Below are positions 46,493-57,012 of a DNA stretch of 64,000 bases, one piece after another; the stretch's first letter is position 1, and each line of letters starts with the position of its first letter. The stretch comes from Labia minor. Its lineage: Eukaryota > Arthropoda > Insecta > Dermaptera > Spongiphoridae. A program made the position numbers and the translations under genes. The notes under the pieces were generated by a model. That model was not told where the DNA came from and ran no database searches. It saw only the letters and a program-made list of their open reading frames with translations. The DNA is taken from assembly GCA_963082975.1 (NCBI GenBank), contig OY720350.1:9505488-9569487 (forward strand). The letters run 5' to 3'.

Positions 46493-49061
46493 TATATTTT
46501 CATATATAATTTAAATTAAAAATAAATTGTTGGTAATATTTTAAAGTATAAAAATTAATTTAATTTAATAGACTATATAATAATTATATATTTTTGACTA
46601 TAAAAAAAATCTTATTCTACCAAGCAAAATTTACATGATATTAGTAATTAGGGATCAAATAATAAATTATTTCAAGTGCCAGAATTCAACTACCAATTAT
46701 TTATTCAATGAACCAGGAGGTCATTATATTCAGTAGGGTCATGTTATTTTAATAATTTAAAAAAAAAATTGAATTTAAATGATTGAATATTTGATTAGAA
46801 TATTTCAACAGGTTTTGTCTATTAATATCATTAATAAATAATTCAATATCGCCATTCTCATTTTATTGAAAATATGCATGAATTATAAAATGAAATGCCA
46901 AATTACTCAATAGTCATAATAATTGAAAATATCTTTCCATTTAGATTTTATAATCATATCATCTATATCGAATACACTTAGAAAATCAAACAGAAATAAA
47001 ATTAACTGCAAATCTGAATAAGAAGATTATTAAACTTTTCTTTTATGATATTGGTAACCTTTGGGTTTATATATGTAGATAGTTATATTTCTTTCAATAA
47101 AATTAAACAAAAAACAAAACAAAAAAAAAAAAAATGAATGATGTGTTAATCAGAAATTCCAAATTCCTGTCCCGCTCTTTGGTTTATTTCTTCTAAATGG
47201 TGCGTAAACATTTAACGATATTGTTGACCTTTTTTTTTGCACTAATTATGCATTATTCTCTCCCTAGCCATCAAAGACAGAGTGAAAAGACCAAAGAAAA
47301 AGTGATGCACCGTTTACGAGGGTGCTTATATCATATAAATGATATTAGAAAATGTCAAAAAGGGGAGGAAAATATACCATTAATTAATAAATTTATAAAT
47401 ATCTTAATTACTCTCAAATATCATTTTATCTTAGCTTATTACACTAGCAAAAAATATATATTTACATATATTTGTATTTTTGAAATATTAAACCGCTCGT
47501 ATGATTTTTTTGAAATTCACACCATAGATAATTTTTATAAAGAAAAATTGAACTCTATTAGTTTCAACCTCGGAAAAAAATCCTCTTTATTAATTTTTTC
47601 TTAATTTAAAATAGAAAATTTAATTAATAGGTCAAAAAGCGCTTCCTTAAATACAAAATATTCTAAATATAAATTAAATGAAATTACGAAATATATATTA
47701 TGTTATATCCACAGGTCATACTTTTCTGTCTTTCAGTGAAATAATTCGTACGTTTAAGGGTTGTATGTTTTATGATTAGTTTTTTTTTAATTTATGTTCT
47801 TTTAAATTATTAATTAGGTATTAATATTACCAGCCAAATCCGATAATAAGGAATATTTTTTTTTTAATGACCGAGCGGTGGCTTGGTGAACCAGGAATTT
47901 TTATAAAATTCTCTTATATTAAAGGAAAAAATTTTATGTATTAAAATGAATTAATTTATATATACTTATATATTTTTACTTATATATACCTACAAATAAA
48001 CATAAATATTCAAAAACATAATATCAAGATTAATATATTATAACTATCATTTTCTTTTTTTTACTAATGTTAATATAGCTTAATTATTATTATTATTAAC
48101 TATAAAAGATAATAAAATAGACAAAAAAAATCATTATTTTTTTCTTTTCGAATGAATATAATTAAAATATTTTCCCTATTAATACATTATTAAATAAGAA
48201 TAAAATAATTACGGAAATGTTCACAATTCATTTCTAAATTATCAAAAATGTAACTGAATTCAATAAAAAAAAAAAAAAATTAATTTCTTTTCATTCAAAC
48301 TTCTTTGAGGCAATCGCATGTGACAGACGCGTCAGGGAACCAATTAAGAAAATGAAGGATAACCTCTCACACTCCAAGACATTCCCATTCCAAATTTTTT
48401 CCATCACCTTTTATTCATTCTCATCTCCTTCTCGACAAAATTCCAATTATTAGAGATACATTTTTTTTCTTTTTTTTATCAATTTTGCTTTCCCATCTCC
48501 CCCTTTTCTCTTTCCTATCATTTTGTTCCCTTAACCCTCCCCTCTCTCTCTCTTTCAGGCACGTGTTTCTCTTTTATTTTTTTATACCCAGCAACGTTTC
48601 GACATTAATATCCATTTTAGCGATTTAATAACAAACTCCAGACAACTGTCTAGTCTTAAATAGAATATGTATGGCTACTAGTCACGTGGCTACCACCAAA
48701 TTAGTGAAATTACATATCGCTATAAAAGCTAATTTAAAAAATGCGATGAAATTTAATATTCCTTAGTCTTTCATATTGAAACAAAACTCTGGCTATGAAT
48801 ATTTATTAATATTATAGGACCTCTGAGGGTTTTTTTGGGGTTAGGCCAGAATATATTAAATCCAAGAGAGAGAGAGAGAGAGACGAGAAAGATTTTGGTC
48901 ATTTTTTTATATTTATAAAATACAAAAAATATTAATTTCTATTTTTGAATGATCGCGAATTAAGTTTGTACTAATATGTTTAAGTATTAATAAAACAAAA
49001 GGAAATCTTTATTAAGATCAAAACGAACAAATTTTAATTAAAATTTATTTATAAAATTAAA
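46191..49061. other. Long AT-rich stretch with one candidate short gene
   Basis: AAT repeat at about 46466-46491. At 47197-47604 lies an unusually long open frame for such AT-rich DNA, listed separately. Less AT-rich blocks at 48290-48560 and 48590-48780, and a (GA)n run at 48867-48882. Near 47868-47896 a short tRNA-like string (GACCGAGCGGTGGCTTGG) is too short to call. Confidence 0.45.
47197..47604 (+). CDS. Candidate small secreted protein, unrecognised
   Basis: A 135-codon open frame. Its first 24 residues look like a signal peptide: a basic start (MVRKH), then a hydrophobic stretch (LTILLTFFFALIM), then a small/polar region. The following 40 residues are basic and hydrophilic with two cysteines. 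The rest is rich in I, F, Y and K, as any frame in AT-rich DNA would be, and may be intron read-through. In DNA of this composition a frame this long is uncommon but possible by chance. No family, promoter or splice pattern supports it firmly. Confidence 0.2.
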   Translation: MVRKHLTILLTFFFALIMHYSLPSHQRQSEKTKEKVMHRLRGCLYHINDIRKCQKGEENIPLINKFINILITLKYHFILAYYTSKKYIFTYICIFEILNRSYDFFEIHTIDNFYKEKLNSISFNLGKKSSLLIFS

Positions 49062-49256
49062 TAAGTTGACCTGTGGCCAGGCAGAGAACCGACCGAAGGT
49101 TTGAAATAAAGTAATTTCCAGCTACAGAAACAATTTCAAATAATTTTAATGTATCTATTAATGCAATAAAAACAGATATGGATATAATATAAATATTTTT
49201 AATTTTATTTTATTTATAATATATAAGTAGGAGCTGGCTGTGACGTCATGAAGGGC
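49062..49256 (+). mobile_element. Family A repeat, 5' fragment
   Basis: Has the 5' end TAAGTTGACCTGTGGCC and a subterminal repeat variant (ACCGACCGAAG). It stops at TGACGTCATGAAGGGC, where a (TA)n run begins. The 3' two thirds are absent. Confidence 0.8.
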
Positions 49257-50003
49257 ATATATATATATATATTGTAGAACGTATATAAAACAATAAACAT
49301 AAAAAATCAAATTAACATAATAAATTTTAATAAAAGAAAGTATATCGATTTTGAGATTTTAATATTTCGTAAAATTTGTAATTTGTTTAATATATTTATC
49401 ATACCTATAATAAATAATTGATTAAAAAATATAAATCAAATTTAAAAACAATTTTATTAGTAGTATGGAATGTTTTTTTCTAGCATGAATTACTTAATAG
49501 ACATGTATAATAATTCATAAATACATCCAGAATGAATAATTGATTTAATATCATTAAAATTCCTAACATGATTTGATGTTTAGGAATGGAAAAGGGTGGA
49601 TTCTAAGACGGGACAAAGAATAGAGGGTGAGCTAGAAAATCTCTTTTTAATTTTCCATTCAAATTGTTTGCTCCCTTTTACTTATAGAGAGGGATGAATT
49701 AGGATTTTCAACTAAGTAGCTCTAAGTAGTAATATATTAGAATTTTTTTTTTAAATAATACATTTTTGATGAAAAACTCAAAAGACTTAAATGATTTACA
49801 TATTTATTTATGATTTGTATTTGATTTAATAAAATATTTTTTAAGAAATAAATTTTATATTAACACCTTGTTAAAAAAATACAATTCCTATAATTTGAAA
49901 ATTTATTTTCTTTTTCTTTTAGATAGAAGATAAAATTGATTTTGTTTGGAATGATTTAGAAAAATTAATAATAATTAATTATATTACTTAAAATATAATA
50001 CTT
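49257..50003. other. AT-rich stretch without gene
   Basis: Short (TA)n at 49257-49272, then AT-rich DNA up to the LTR element. Nothing coding recognised. Confidence 0.5.
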
Positions 50004-50704
50004 TGTAACGAATGTATATTTGTTATATATAAATATGACAAAGTCACCCCAGGCGCTGTTGCATGACTGAATGGCAACGTCTGGGGGAGTCCAACTGCCC
50101 TCCGCGCGGTTGGTGACTTGGCATTATATAGTTAGTCAGATGCTAACCTTCTTTGTGTAAAGACGTGTTATCCTGTCTCCGCGTTCTTTATGTAAAGACG
50201 TGTTTTGATGATCCTCCATGTTGGATGGATCCTTTGTGACTCCCATGGTGGAGAAGTAATATAATATCTCTTATAATTATACATTTTCTTTGACTCCCAT
50301 GGTGGAGAAGTAATATAATATTTCTTATAATTATACATTTTCTTTTAAACAACCGTTTTTCAATTTAACTTAAACTACATCCTTATTGACCAGTCTCATT
50401 AAATCTGCTTTACCCCTGAGTATAGCATGGCGCCCATTTAACCTTCATCTCCGCTGGACCACTGGAGGAAAGGCAGGTTGTTCTCTGCAGCTGCGGGTAA
50501 TATTTTCCCCCTTCAAGAAGATATCCACCTGCCTACCTGTGGAGACCTTAAACTCTTTTTTTCCCTCTCCACATAAGATCCATTTTTCCCTCTCCCATTT
50601 CCCCTCTTCTCTCTTCTATCACATTTTCCCTCCCTTCTCTCTCCCTTCTTCCCTCCTCCTTGTAAGGGGCCTGTTGGCATCCACTGTGGGCCTCCCCCCT
50701 TACA
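50004..50704 (+). repeat. 5' LTR of the gag-protease element
   Basis: Contains two copies of a 54-base unit starting GACTCCCATGGTGGAGAAGT (50238 and 50292) and a repeated TGTAAAGACGTGTT (about 50156 and 50191). The right part is a long pyrimidine tract. An open frame at 50386-50760 is repeated in the other LTR and is not a gene. Confidence 0.92.
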
Positions 50705-51157
50705 AATTGACGCCCAACGTCGAGGCCTGTTTTCCCCACCCCTGTGAAGGCAATAAGTGATATTAGTGCAAATAATTTGTGAATATTAATCAACCATATG
50801 GTGACACTCGTCCTAAGGAACAACCACACTTAAGTACATTTATATATATTTTTTTTTTCTTCTTTCTTTTGGTTTTAAAACCTATGATTTTTTTTTATTT
50901 TTCTTTCTATTATTTATACTTTGTTTGAGAATTGAATTTTTTTTTCTCTCTTTCTCAGTTACATTGACATTGTATTATTATTATTATTATTTTTTATTTT
51001 TACTTTCATTGTATTTATTTATTATTTAGTTATTAGGATTTATATTTAATTTAATATTCAATTTATATATTTTTATTTTTATATTATAGTTTTTACATAC
51101 AATTAATTAATTATTATAATTAGTAGTAAAATATAGTATATAATTTATTGTTAAGAG

Positions 51158-52918
51158 ATGGCTTTCCTCACTAGAGCACGTAAGGAGGATTTAATAGTTT
51201 TGGCTGATGAATTGGGCATTGAAATTAATAATTCAATGAAAATTATTCAAATTAAAGATGCTATATTAGCACATGATGATTTTGATGATGAGATAGCTCA
51301 GGGTATCCTCAATTCTATTGTAGAACAGAGAGTTGAAAGGCTAGAGTTAGAAAAAATTAGACTTAACTCACCTCATCACAACCCTCCACCTGTAGGAGCC
51401 CCCTTTCCCCAAATAGATTTAGCCAATCGCCTCCCAGAACTTAATAAAAATGATGATATTAATTCATACTTAATGGTCTTTGAAAGACAGATGAATTTTT
51501 TTAAAATACCTCAAGAAAATTGGGTATCTTATTTATCTACAACCCTCCCTTTAGACCTAGTAAGGTTGTTATATAGAGAATCGGATAAAAATTTAATGGA
51601 TTTTAATTATATTAAAACCCTTTTGATGCAAAGATTTAAAATCACTAAAGAAAAGATGCGTCAATTATTTTACAACAGTAAAAAATGTCCCACTCACACG
51701 TGGACTGATTTCTATCATAGCTTATTGGTTCATTTTGAATCATGGATAAAGGAATTGAATATCAATAGCTTCGAGGCATTAAAGGATTTAATTATTACAA
51801 ATCAATTAAAAACTCACGTGTCATCACAATGTCGTGAGCACTTTTTAGATGAATGGGAAACATTAAATAAGCCTCTTGAATTAATAAAAAAACTTGAAAA
51901 TTATGACAACCTCCGAAATACGGATGGCAAAATTGTAAATAAAGTAGCCCCCCGTGGTACTGATACCGTTTCTATGGAGAAACCTGTTAAAAATGTAAAA
52001 AAATGTTATGGATGTGGGAAAATAGGTACTATTAAGCCCAAATGCACTGATTGCAATCCCCAATTAAAAACTAATAAAGTAGATCCTACTTTTAATTTTA
52101 ATAATACTATCAAAATATCTTCAAATGAACAAAAAGGATTTCTCCCTCTCCTCCCCATTCAAATAGGCGATGCCACGGGTACGGCATGTGCTGACTCTGG
52201 TGCCTCTCATTCCATAGGGAGTGAAAAATTATATAATATTTTAAAAAATAAAAATGTTACATTTTATAATAAATCAGTAACTATTAGTTTAGCTGATGGC
52301 TCTAGCCAAGAGCATCAAGTAGATTTAATTGAATTACCTATAAATATTAAAAATAAAATAGTGCCCACCAGGCTGATGTTTTTTCAAAATCAAAAAATCC
52401 CCAGAACCTTATTGGGAAATGATTTTTTAAAACAGGCAAGATTAATTATTGATCTTTGCTCTAACCAGTGGTATTTTAATAATGGAAAGAAATTAAAATA
52501 CCCCTTTGAGAAAGAAGAACCACTTATCACCTCTGAACCTCACAAAATTCATTATTTATCGAATATTTTAATTACTAACAAAATGTTAAACGTCTCCCAA
52601 AAGCAGAAATCGAATCCATTATTGAACGAATGCAATAATATCTTTACTGCAGGGGGAGAGCCTACACCTTTTGGTGAGCACATAAATAGACAGGTGATTT
52701 ACAATGACAACTTCGTCCCAGAAATCACCCCTTATCTAAAGAGATTCGCAAATAATTTGAAATTTATAAATGAAAGAATCGAATCTAAGCAATTAAAAAA
52801 TAAGAATTGCAATGATAAAAATCTTCAACAATTGTCATTTCCTATACAAACTTGCTCTTGGTATAGGAGATATATTCCTAAAAAGAGAGGTCGACCTCGA
52901 AAGGGTGACTCTAATTAA
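51158..52918 (+). CDS. gag-protease protein of the non-autonomous LTR element
   Basis: 586 residues. An N-terminal helical SAP-like segment (about residues 5-40) is followed by a gag capsid-like region (about 90-250, with W/F-rich helices such as YIKTLLMQRFKI and TWTDFYHSLLVHFE). A cysteine cluster (C283, C286, C296, C299) stands where a zinc knuckle is expected. The aspartic protease domain starts around 330 with the active site D346-S-G-A. The C terminus is basic with an AT-hook-like RGRPRKG. The protein would form particles and process itself. Copying and integration would depend on another Gypsy element. Confidence 0.9.
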   Translation: MAFLTRARKEDLIVLADELGIEINNSMKIIQIKDAILAHDDFDDEIAQGILNSIVEQRVERLELEKIRLNSPHHNPPPVGAPFPQIDLANRLPELNKNDDINSYLMVFERQMNFFKIPQENWVSYLSTTLPLDLVRLLYRESDKNLMDFNYIKTLLMQRFKITKEKMRQLFYNSKKCPTHTWTDFYHSLLVHFESWIKELNINSFEALKDLIITNQLKTHVSSQCREHFLDEWETLNKPLELIKKLENYDNLRNTDGKIVNKVAPRGTDTVSMEKPVKNVKKCYGCGKIGTIKPKCTDCNPQLKTNKVDPTFNFNNTIKISSNEQKGFLPLLPIQIGDATGTACADSGASHSIGSEKLYNILKNKNVTFYNKSVTISLADGSSQEHQVDLIELPINIKNKIVPTRLMFFQNQKIPRTLLGNDFLKQARLIIDLCSNQWYFNNGKKLKYPFEKEEPLITSEPHKIHYLSNILITNKMLNVSQKQKSNPLLNECNNIFTAGGEPTPFGEHINRQVIYNDNFVPEITPYLKRFANNLKFINERIESKQLKNKNCNDKNLQQLSFPIQTCSWYRRYIPKKRGRPRKGDSN

Positions 52919-52920
52919 TT

Positions 52921-53190
52921 ATTAAGAACTATTGTATATTTTTCTTTGATTTTTGTGAACTTTTTTATATTATTAATTGTTTAATTAATTATTAAGATTA
53001 TTGTATATTTTTCTTTGATTTTTGTGAACTTTTTTTTATATTATTAATTGTTTAATTAAGTATTAAGATTATTATGTGTTTTTCTTAAATTTTTGTGAAT
53101 ATTTTCAATTTTTCTAGTTAAGTATTAAGAATTATTATATCTTTGTCTTTAATCTTTATGAATTTTTTTTTTTGTTGTATTATTAAATAT
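52921..53190 (+). repeat. Tandem repeat between gag-protease frame and 3' LTR
   Basis: About four imperfect units of 60-70 bases, each with ATTAAGA near its start and TTTTTGTGAA near its end, with increasing divergence to the right. Non-coding. It ends before the purine tract. Confidence 0.85.
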
Positions 53191-53256
53191 TGTTTTTCGC
53201 TTTTCTCTTTTTCTGACTCCTTCGTTGGGACTTCTTCAGGAGTCAGAGGGGGAGGA

Positions 53257-53958
53257 TGTAACGAATGTATATTTGTTATATATAAATATGACAAAGTCAC
53301 CCCAGGCGCTGTTGCATGACTGAATGGCAACGTCTGGGGGAGTCCAACTGCCCTCCGCGCGGTTGGTGACTTGGCATTATATAGTTAGTCAGATGCTAAC
53401 CTTCTTTGTGTAAAGACGTGTTATCCTGTCTCCGCGTTCTTTATGTAAAGACGTGTTTTGATGATCCTCCATGTTGGATGGATCCTTTGTGACTCCCATG
53501 GTGGAGAAGTAATATAATATCTCTTATAATTATACATTTTCTTTGACTCCCATGGTGGAGAAGTAATATAATATTTCTTATAATTATACATTTTCTTTTA
53601 AACAACCGTTTTTCAATTTAACTTAAACTACATCCTTATTGACCAGTCTCATTAAATCTGCTTTACCCCTGAGTATAGCATGGCGCCCATTTAACCTTCA
53701 TCTCCGCTGGACCACTGGAGGAAAGGCAGGTTGTTCTCTGCAGCTGCGGGTAATATTTTCCCCCTTCAAGAAGATATCCACCTGCCTACCTGTGGAGACC
53801 TTAAACTCTTTTTTTCCCTCTCCACATAAGATCCATTTTTCCCTCTCCCATTTCCCCTCTTCTCTCTTCTATCACATTTTCCCTCCCTTCTCTCTCCCTT
53901 CTTCCCTCCTCCTTGTAAGGGGCCTGTTGGCATCCACTGTGGGCCTCCCCCCCTTACA
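53257..53958 (+). repeat. 3' LTR of the gag-protease element
   Basis: Matches 50004-50704 by eye apart from one extra C in the terminal C-run. It has the same pair of 54-base units. Confidence 0.92.
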
Positions 53959-54363
53959 ACTTATATTAAAATGATTTTATTTTATTTTTCATTTAATAAA
54001 CTATGGTCGAAATTCAATTCAATTCAATCATATCAAGGCTCATTTATGTTTTGGATTCATTAAATCATTGGTATTTATGGAAAGGATGAAACCATGGACT
54101 TGTCTATTCACTTATTTGATTTAAGCGACAGTGATAGTGTTTTTTTTTTGAGAAATATTATTATTAAATTTCTAATTAAATCAAAGTTTTTTCTATAAAA
54201 TGTTCTATTTCATGTCATTCAGGTAGTTTAACAAGTATAATTATTTAATACTAATAATAATATTATATGCAAGTCTCAAAAGTATGCAAAATGAATAATA
54301 TTAAATTATTTATAATTATAATACAATAAATGGGTGTTAGTTAACTAGATGATATAAATAAAA
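53959..54363. other. AT-rich stretch without gene
   Basis: Begins with the ACTT duplication of the LTR element. Otherwise no recognisable feature. Confidence 0.5.
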
Positions 54364-54942
54364 TAAATTGACCTGTGGCCAGGCACAGAACCGACCGACT
54401 GTTTGAAATAAATTAATTACCAGCTACAGAAACAATTTCAAATAATTTAAATGTATCTATTAATGCAATAAAAACAGGCATATAACATAAATATTTTTAA
54501 TTTTATTTTATTTATAATATATAAGTAGGAGGTGGCTGTGACGTCATGAAGGGCTGGGTGCCGTCATATAATTTTAAATTAAGAAAAAACGAATGAAGAA
54601 GATTTTTTCCGAGGATAAAACCAATACAAAGTGCATGATTCGTGGAGATATGTAAAAAATCTCGTCGTGTGAAATTTGGTGTGAAAATAACCCTTCCCTT
54701 CCTATCGTCGATCGGTAATACTATCGCTTCCGGTTTCCGGATATATTAAGTAAATAATACCAAATTTTATCAAAATCCGTTGAGCTGTTCAAGCAGTACA
54801 CGTCTATACGGACTCACAGACGGACAGACATCTTGCTAAAAATACTTTTTTCGGTTAAAAAAATGTATGATCTATAAAAATCTTCTCAAATAAAATTTGG
54901 TGTGAAAACAAGACCTCCCTTACTATCGTCGGTCGGTAAAAA
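54364..54942 (+). mobile_element. Family A repeat, copy with internal loss
   Basis: Runs from AAATTGACCTGTGGCC to CGGTCGGTAAAAA with the subterminal repeat ACCGACCGACT. The AATTCATCCCACTGATGCAT segment after the CGGTTTCCGG phrase is missing and the GGAC array is reduced to a few diverged units, so the copy is older than most. Confidence 0.85.
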
Positions 54943-55579
54943 ATAAAACGAGAAAAAAACACTTACTTATAAAATGTATGAACACTTACTATATAAATAA
55001 TGCAGAAATTATTTTGTTTTGACTTAAAATCAATTATTTTCCTTTTTAGGTCACTATGTTATAACGTTTTTACAATTATTTTATATGACCTAAATTCTTT
55101 TTAAGCTACTTGATTAGTCATTTACATATTTTCCATGAAATATTCTCTCGTTTCGATCGCAAAAATTAAAACAAATGAATATTTAATAGCCACCAGTCGG
55201 GCTGGTACAAATTTATTTAGTATTTATATTCATTACATAATCGTTTTGATTTGATAAATAATCAGAAAAGAAAATCAACTCTTTTTTTTAAATGTTAATT
55301 ATTTTCTTGATTTTTTTAATAATTTATTTAATTTATTTATTTATGGTGATATTTTATAATAATCTGGTATATTCAATTTTATAATTATTGGGTGGAATAT
55401 TATATTAATTTTATATTAAATTTTTTGAAAATGAAAAGAATGATTATTTATAATCATTTTCTATAAATCTTGTTTATTAAATTAAAACTGACAATGAAAA
55501 ATGTGGACCTAGAAAATTTGCAAAACACAAACAATATACAAATATTAAATGATAAGATTGGAGTGTTTATGGAGGGATT
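54943..55579. other. AT-rich stretch without gene
   Basis: No coding or transposon ends recognised. Confidence 0.5.
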
Positions 55580-55699
55580 TTTTACTATCTCGCCAGAGAT
55601 AGTATTGAATCACGAAAATTTCCGATGTTGAGATTTTTATGTTTTTAAACGTTTTGAAGGTTCCTGAATCATTTTCACTAAGGTTGAGAAAAATGTCTG

Positions 55700-55734
<35 letters not shown>

Positions 55735-56229
55735 AGACAAGATTACGCAAAAACGATTTGAGCTAGAATCATGAAATTTGGTACATGGGCATTATTCAAA
55801 AATTGTAGTTTTCTATCAACTTTTGAGAAATTTAGCTCATTCGGAATAGGACTATTACTTTTTTCCTCTAAACTGACCGAAAAAATAAAGATAAATGTTT
55901 GATAGTTTTTCACATGATTACAAATTGTATAAAACTGCTATATATAGAATTTCAGCTTGATTGAATCGCTGAAAGTACCGGAATTAATTTTTTTAAATTT
56001 TGACTTAAAAATCAAGGTAAAGGTTTTAAATTTAAATTTAATAAATTTTAAATTAATTAATTTAATTGAATAACAATACTATACTTTAAATTTAAATTTT
56101 TAATTAATTTTTTAATCCAATTCAATTTTATTTAATTTTTTTATATAATTAATTTATTATAATTTAAATATAATATATGTTAATGAATTCAATACAAATT
56201 TGCGAGATAGTCGAATGGAAACACCCCAG
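55580..56229 (-). mobile_element. Family B repeat, full-length copy
   Basis: On the minus strand it runs from GGGTGTTTCCATTCGACTAT to a terminal hairpin ACTATCTC-TGGC-GAGATAGT followed by AAAAA. The microsatellite is a compound (CA)n/(GA)n run (55700-55733 on the plus strand). The ACGTGTTGG block is replaced by AT-rich sequence. Confidence 0.83.
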
Positions 56230-56230
56230 A

Positions 56231-56268
56231 TTTTTACCGACCGACGATAGTAAGGGAGGTATTGTTTA
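56231..56268 (-). mobile_element. Solo 3' end of family A
   Basis: Only the last 35-38 bases of family A are present (AAACAATACCTCCCTTACTA to CGGTCGGTAAAAA on the minus strand), directly beside the 5' end of the family B copy. The break point is the same as in the solo end at 61400-61436. Confidence 0.75.
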
Positions 56269-56402
56269 AATTGATTTTCCTTGTAAAACCTTTCTAAAAT
56301 CTAAGAATCTTTATGAAATGAAATAAAATCAAATGAAATTTGAAATTTTATTATTTATGATAGACAAACACTTTTTCTTTAAGTTTTAATAAATTTTCCA
56401 AA

Positions 56403-57012
56403 TTTTTACTTTCCCGCATACTTCGTATAAGGGAAGTATTGGAATCGTCAAAAATTTCGACTTCGAGATTTCGATAGATCTTGACGTTTTAGACCTCTCT
56501 GAGTCGGAAAATACCATTTTTAGAATTATGTCTGTGTGTGTGTATGTATGTATGTATGTATGTATGTAATGTCTGTGAGCAAATTTACTCAAAAACTAAT
56601 CAAGCTAGGACTTCGAAATTTGGTACACCGATATTATTCACAGTTTATAGATTTCTATCAAAATTTGGTCAAAATCGGTTAACCGGAAGTGGTACCTTAC
56701 CTACACTGGTTGCGTTTACCTTTCAAATAAAGTACCAGTTTGCTTCGAGATATTTGCTTCCTATTTTGTATATAGATTTAAAAATATGAAAAAAATTCAG
56801 ATACCAAATTTCATCATGATCTGACTACCGGAAGTGATATTTTACCTATACAAGTAGCGTTAGGTGTAAATTATAAATATATATAATAGTGTTAAACTAT
56901 TTTACTTTATAATTTAAATTAATTAGTTTTTTTATTTTCATTGTTGTTAAAACATAATAATAATAACCTAATTACCTATTTATATGCGGGAAAGTCTAAA
57001 GGAGGACACTAC
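56403..57012 (-). mobile_element. Family D (HINE-like) repeat
   Basis: The subterminal inverted repeats TTTCCCGCATA (56410-56420) and TATGCGGGAAA (56983-56993) match 11 of 11. On the minus strand the 3' end reads GGGAAAGTAAAAA and forms a hairpin with CTTCCCTTATAC just before it. The interior has a (CATA)n microsatellite (56538-56570), the phrases CTTCCGGTTAACCGATTTTG and ACTTCCGGTAGTC, and CCAATACTTCCCTTA, matching the CAATACCTCCCTTA of family A. Non-coding. Confidence 0.82.

Larger units (their letters stand above)
50004..53958 (+). mobile_element. Non-autonomous LTR retrotransposon (Gypsy-type gag-protease element)
   Basis: 701-702 base direct LTRs start TGTAACG and end CTTACA. The target duplication is ACTT (50000-50003 and 53959-53962). 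A tRNA-Lys-like primer site (GACGCCCAACGTC) follows the 5' LTR and a purine tract (AGAGGGGGAGGA) precedes the 3' LTR. The interior holds a single gag-protease frame; most of a Gypsy pol (reverse transcriptase, RNase H, integrase) is not present, so the element is broken as an autonomous unit. The LTRs differ only by one base in a C-run as far as read, so the insertion is very young and must have been copied in trans. Confidence 0.93.

Noticed and set aside
47868-47896. tRNA-like string GACCGAGCGGTGGCTTGG
   Set aside because: Too short, with no matching B box downstream and no foldable cloverleaf.
50386-50760. Open frame of 124 codons in the 5' LTR, with a near-identical frame at 53639-53974
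   Set aside because: It lies in the LTR and is duplicated because the LTR is duplicated; low-complexity pyrimidine tract, no domain.
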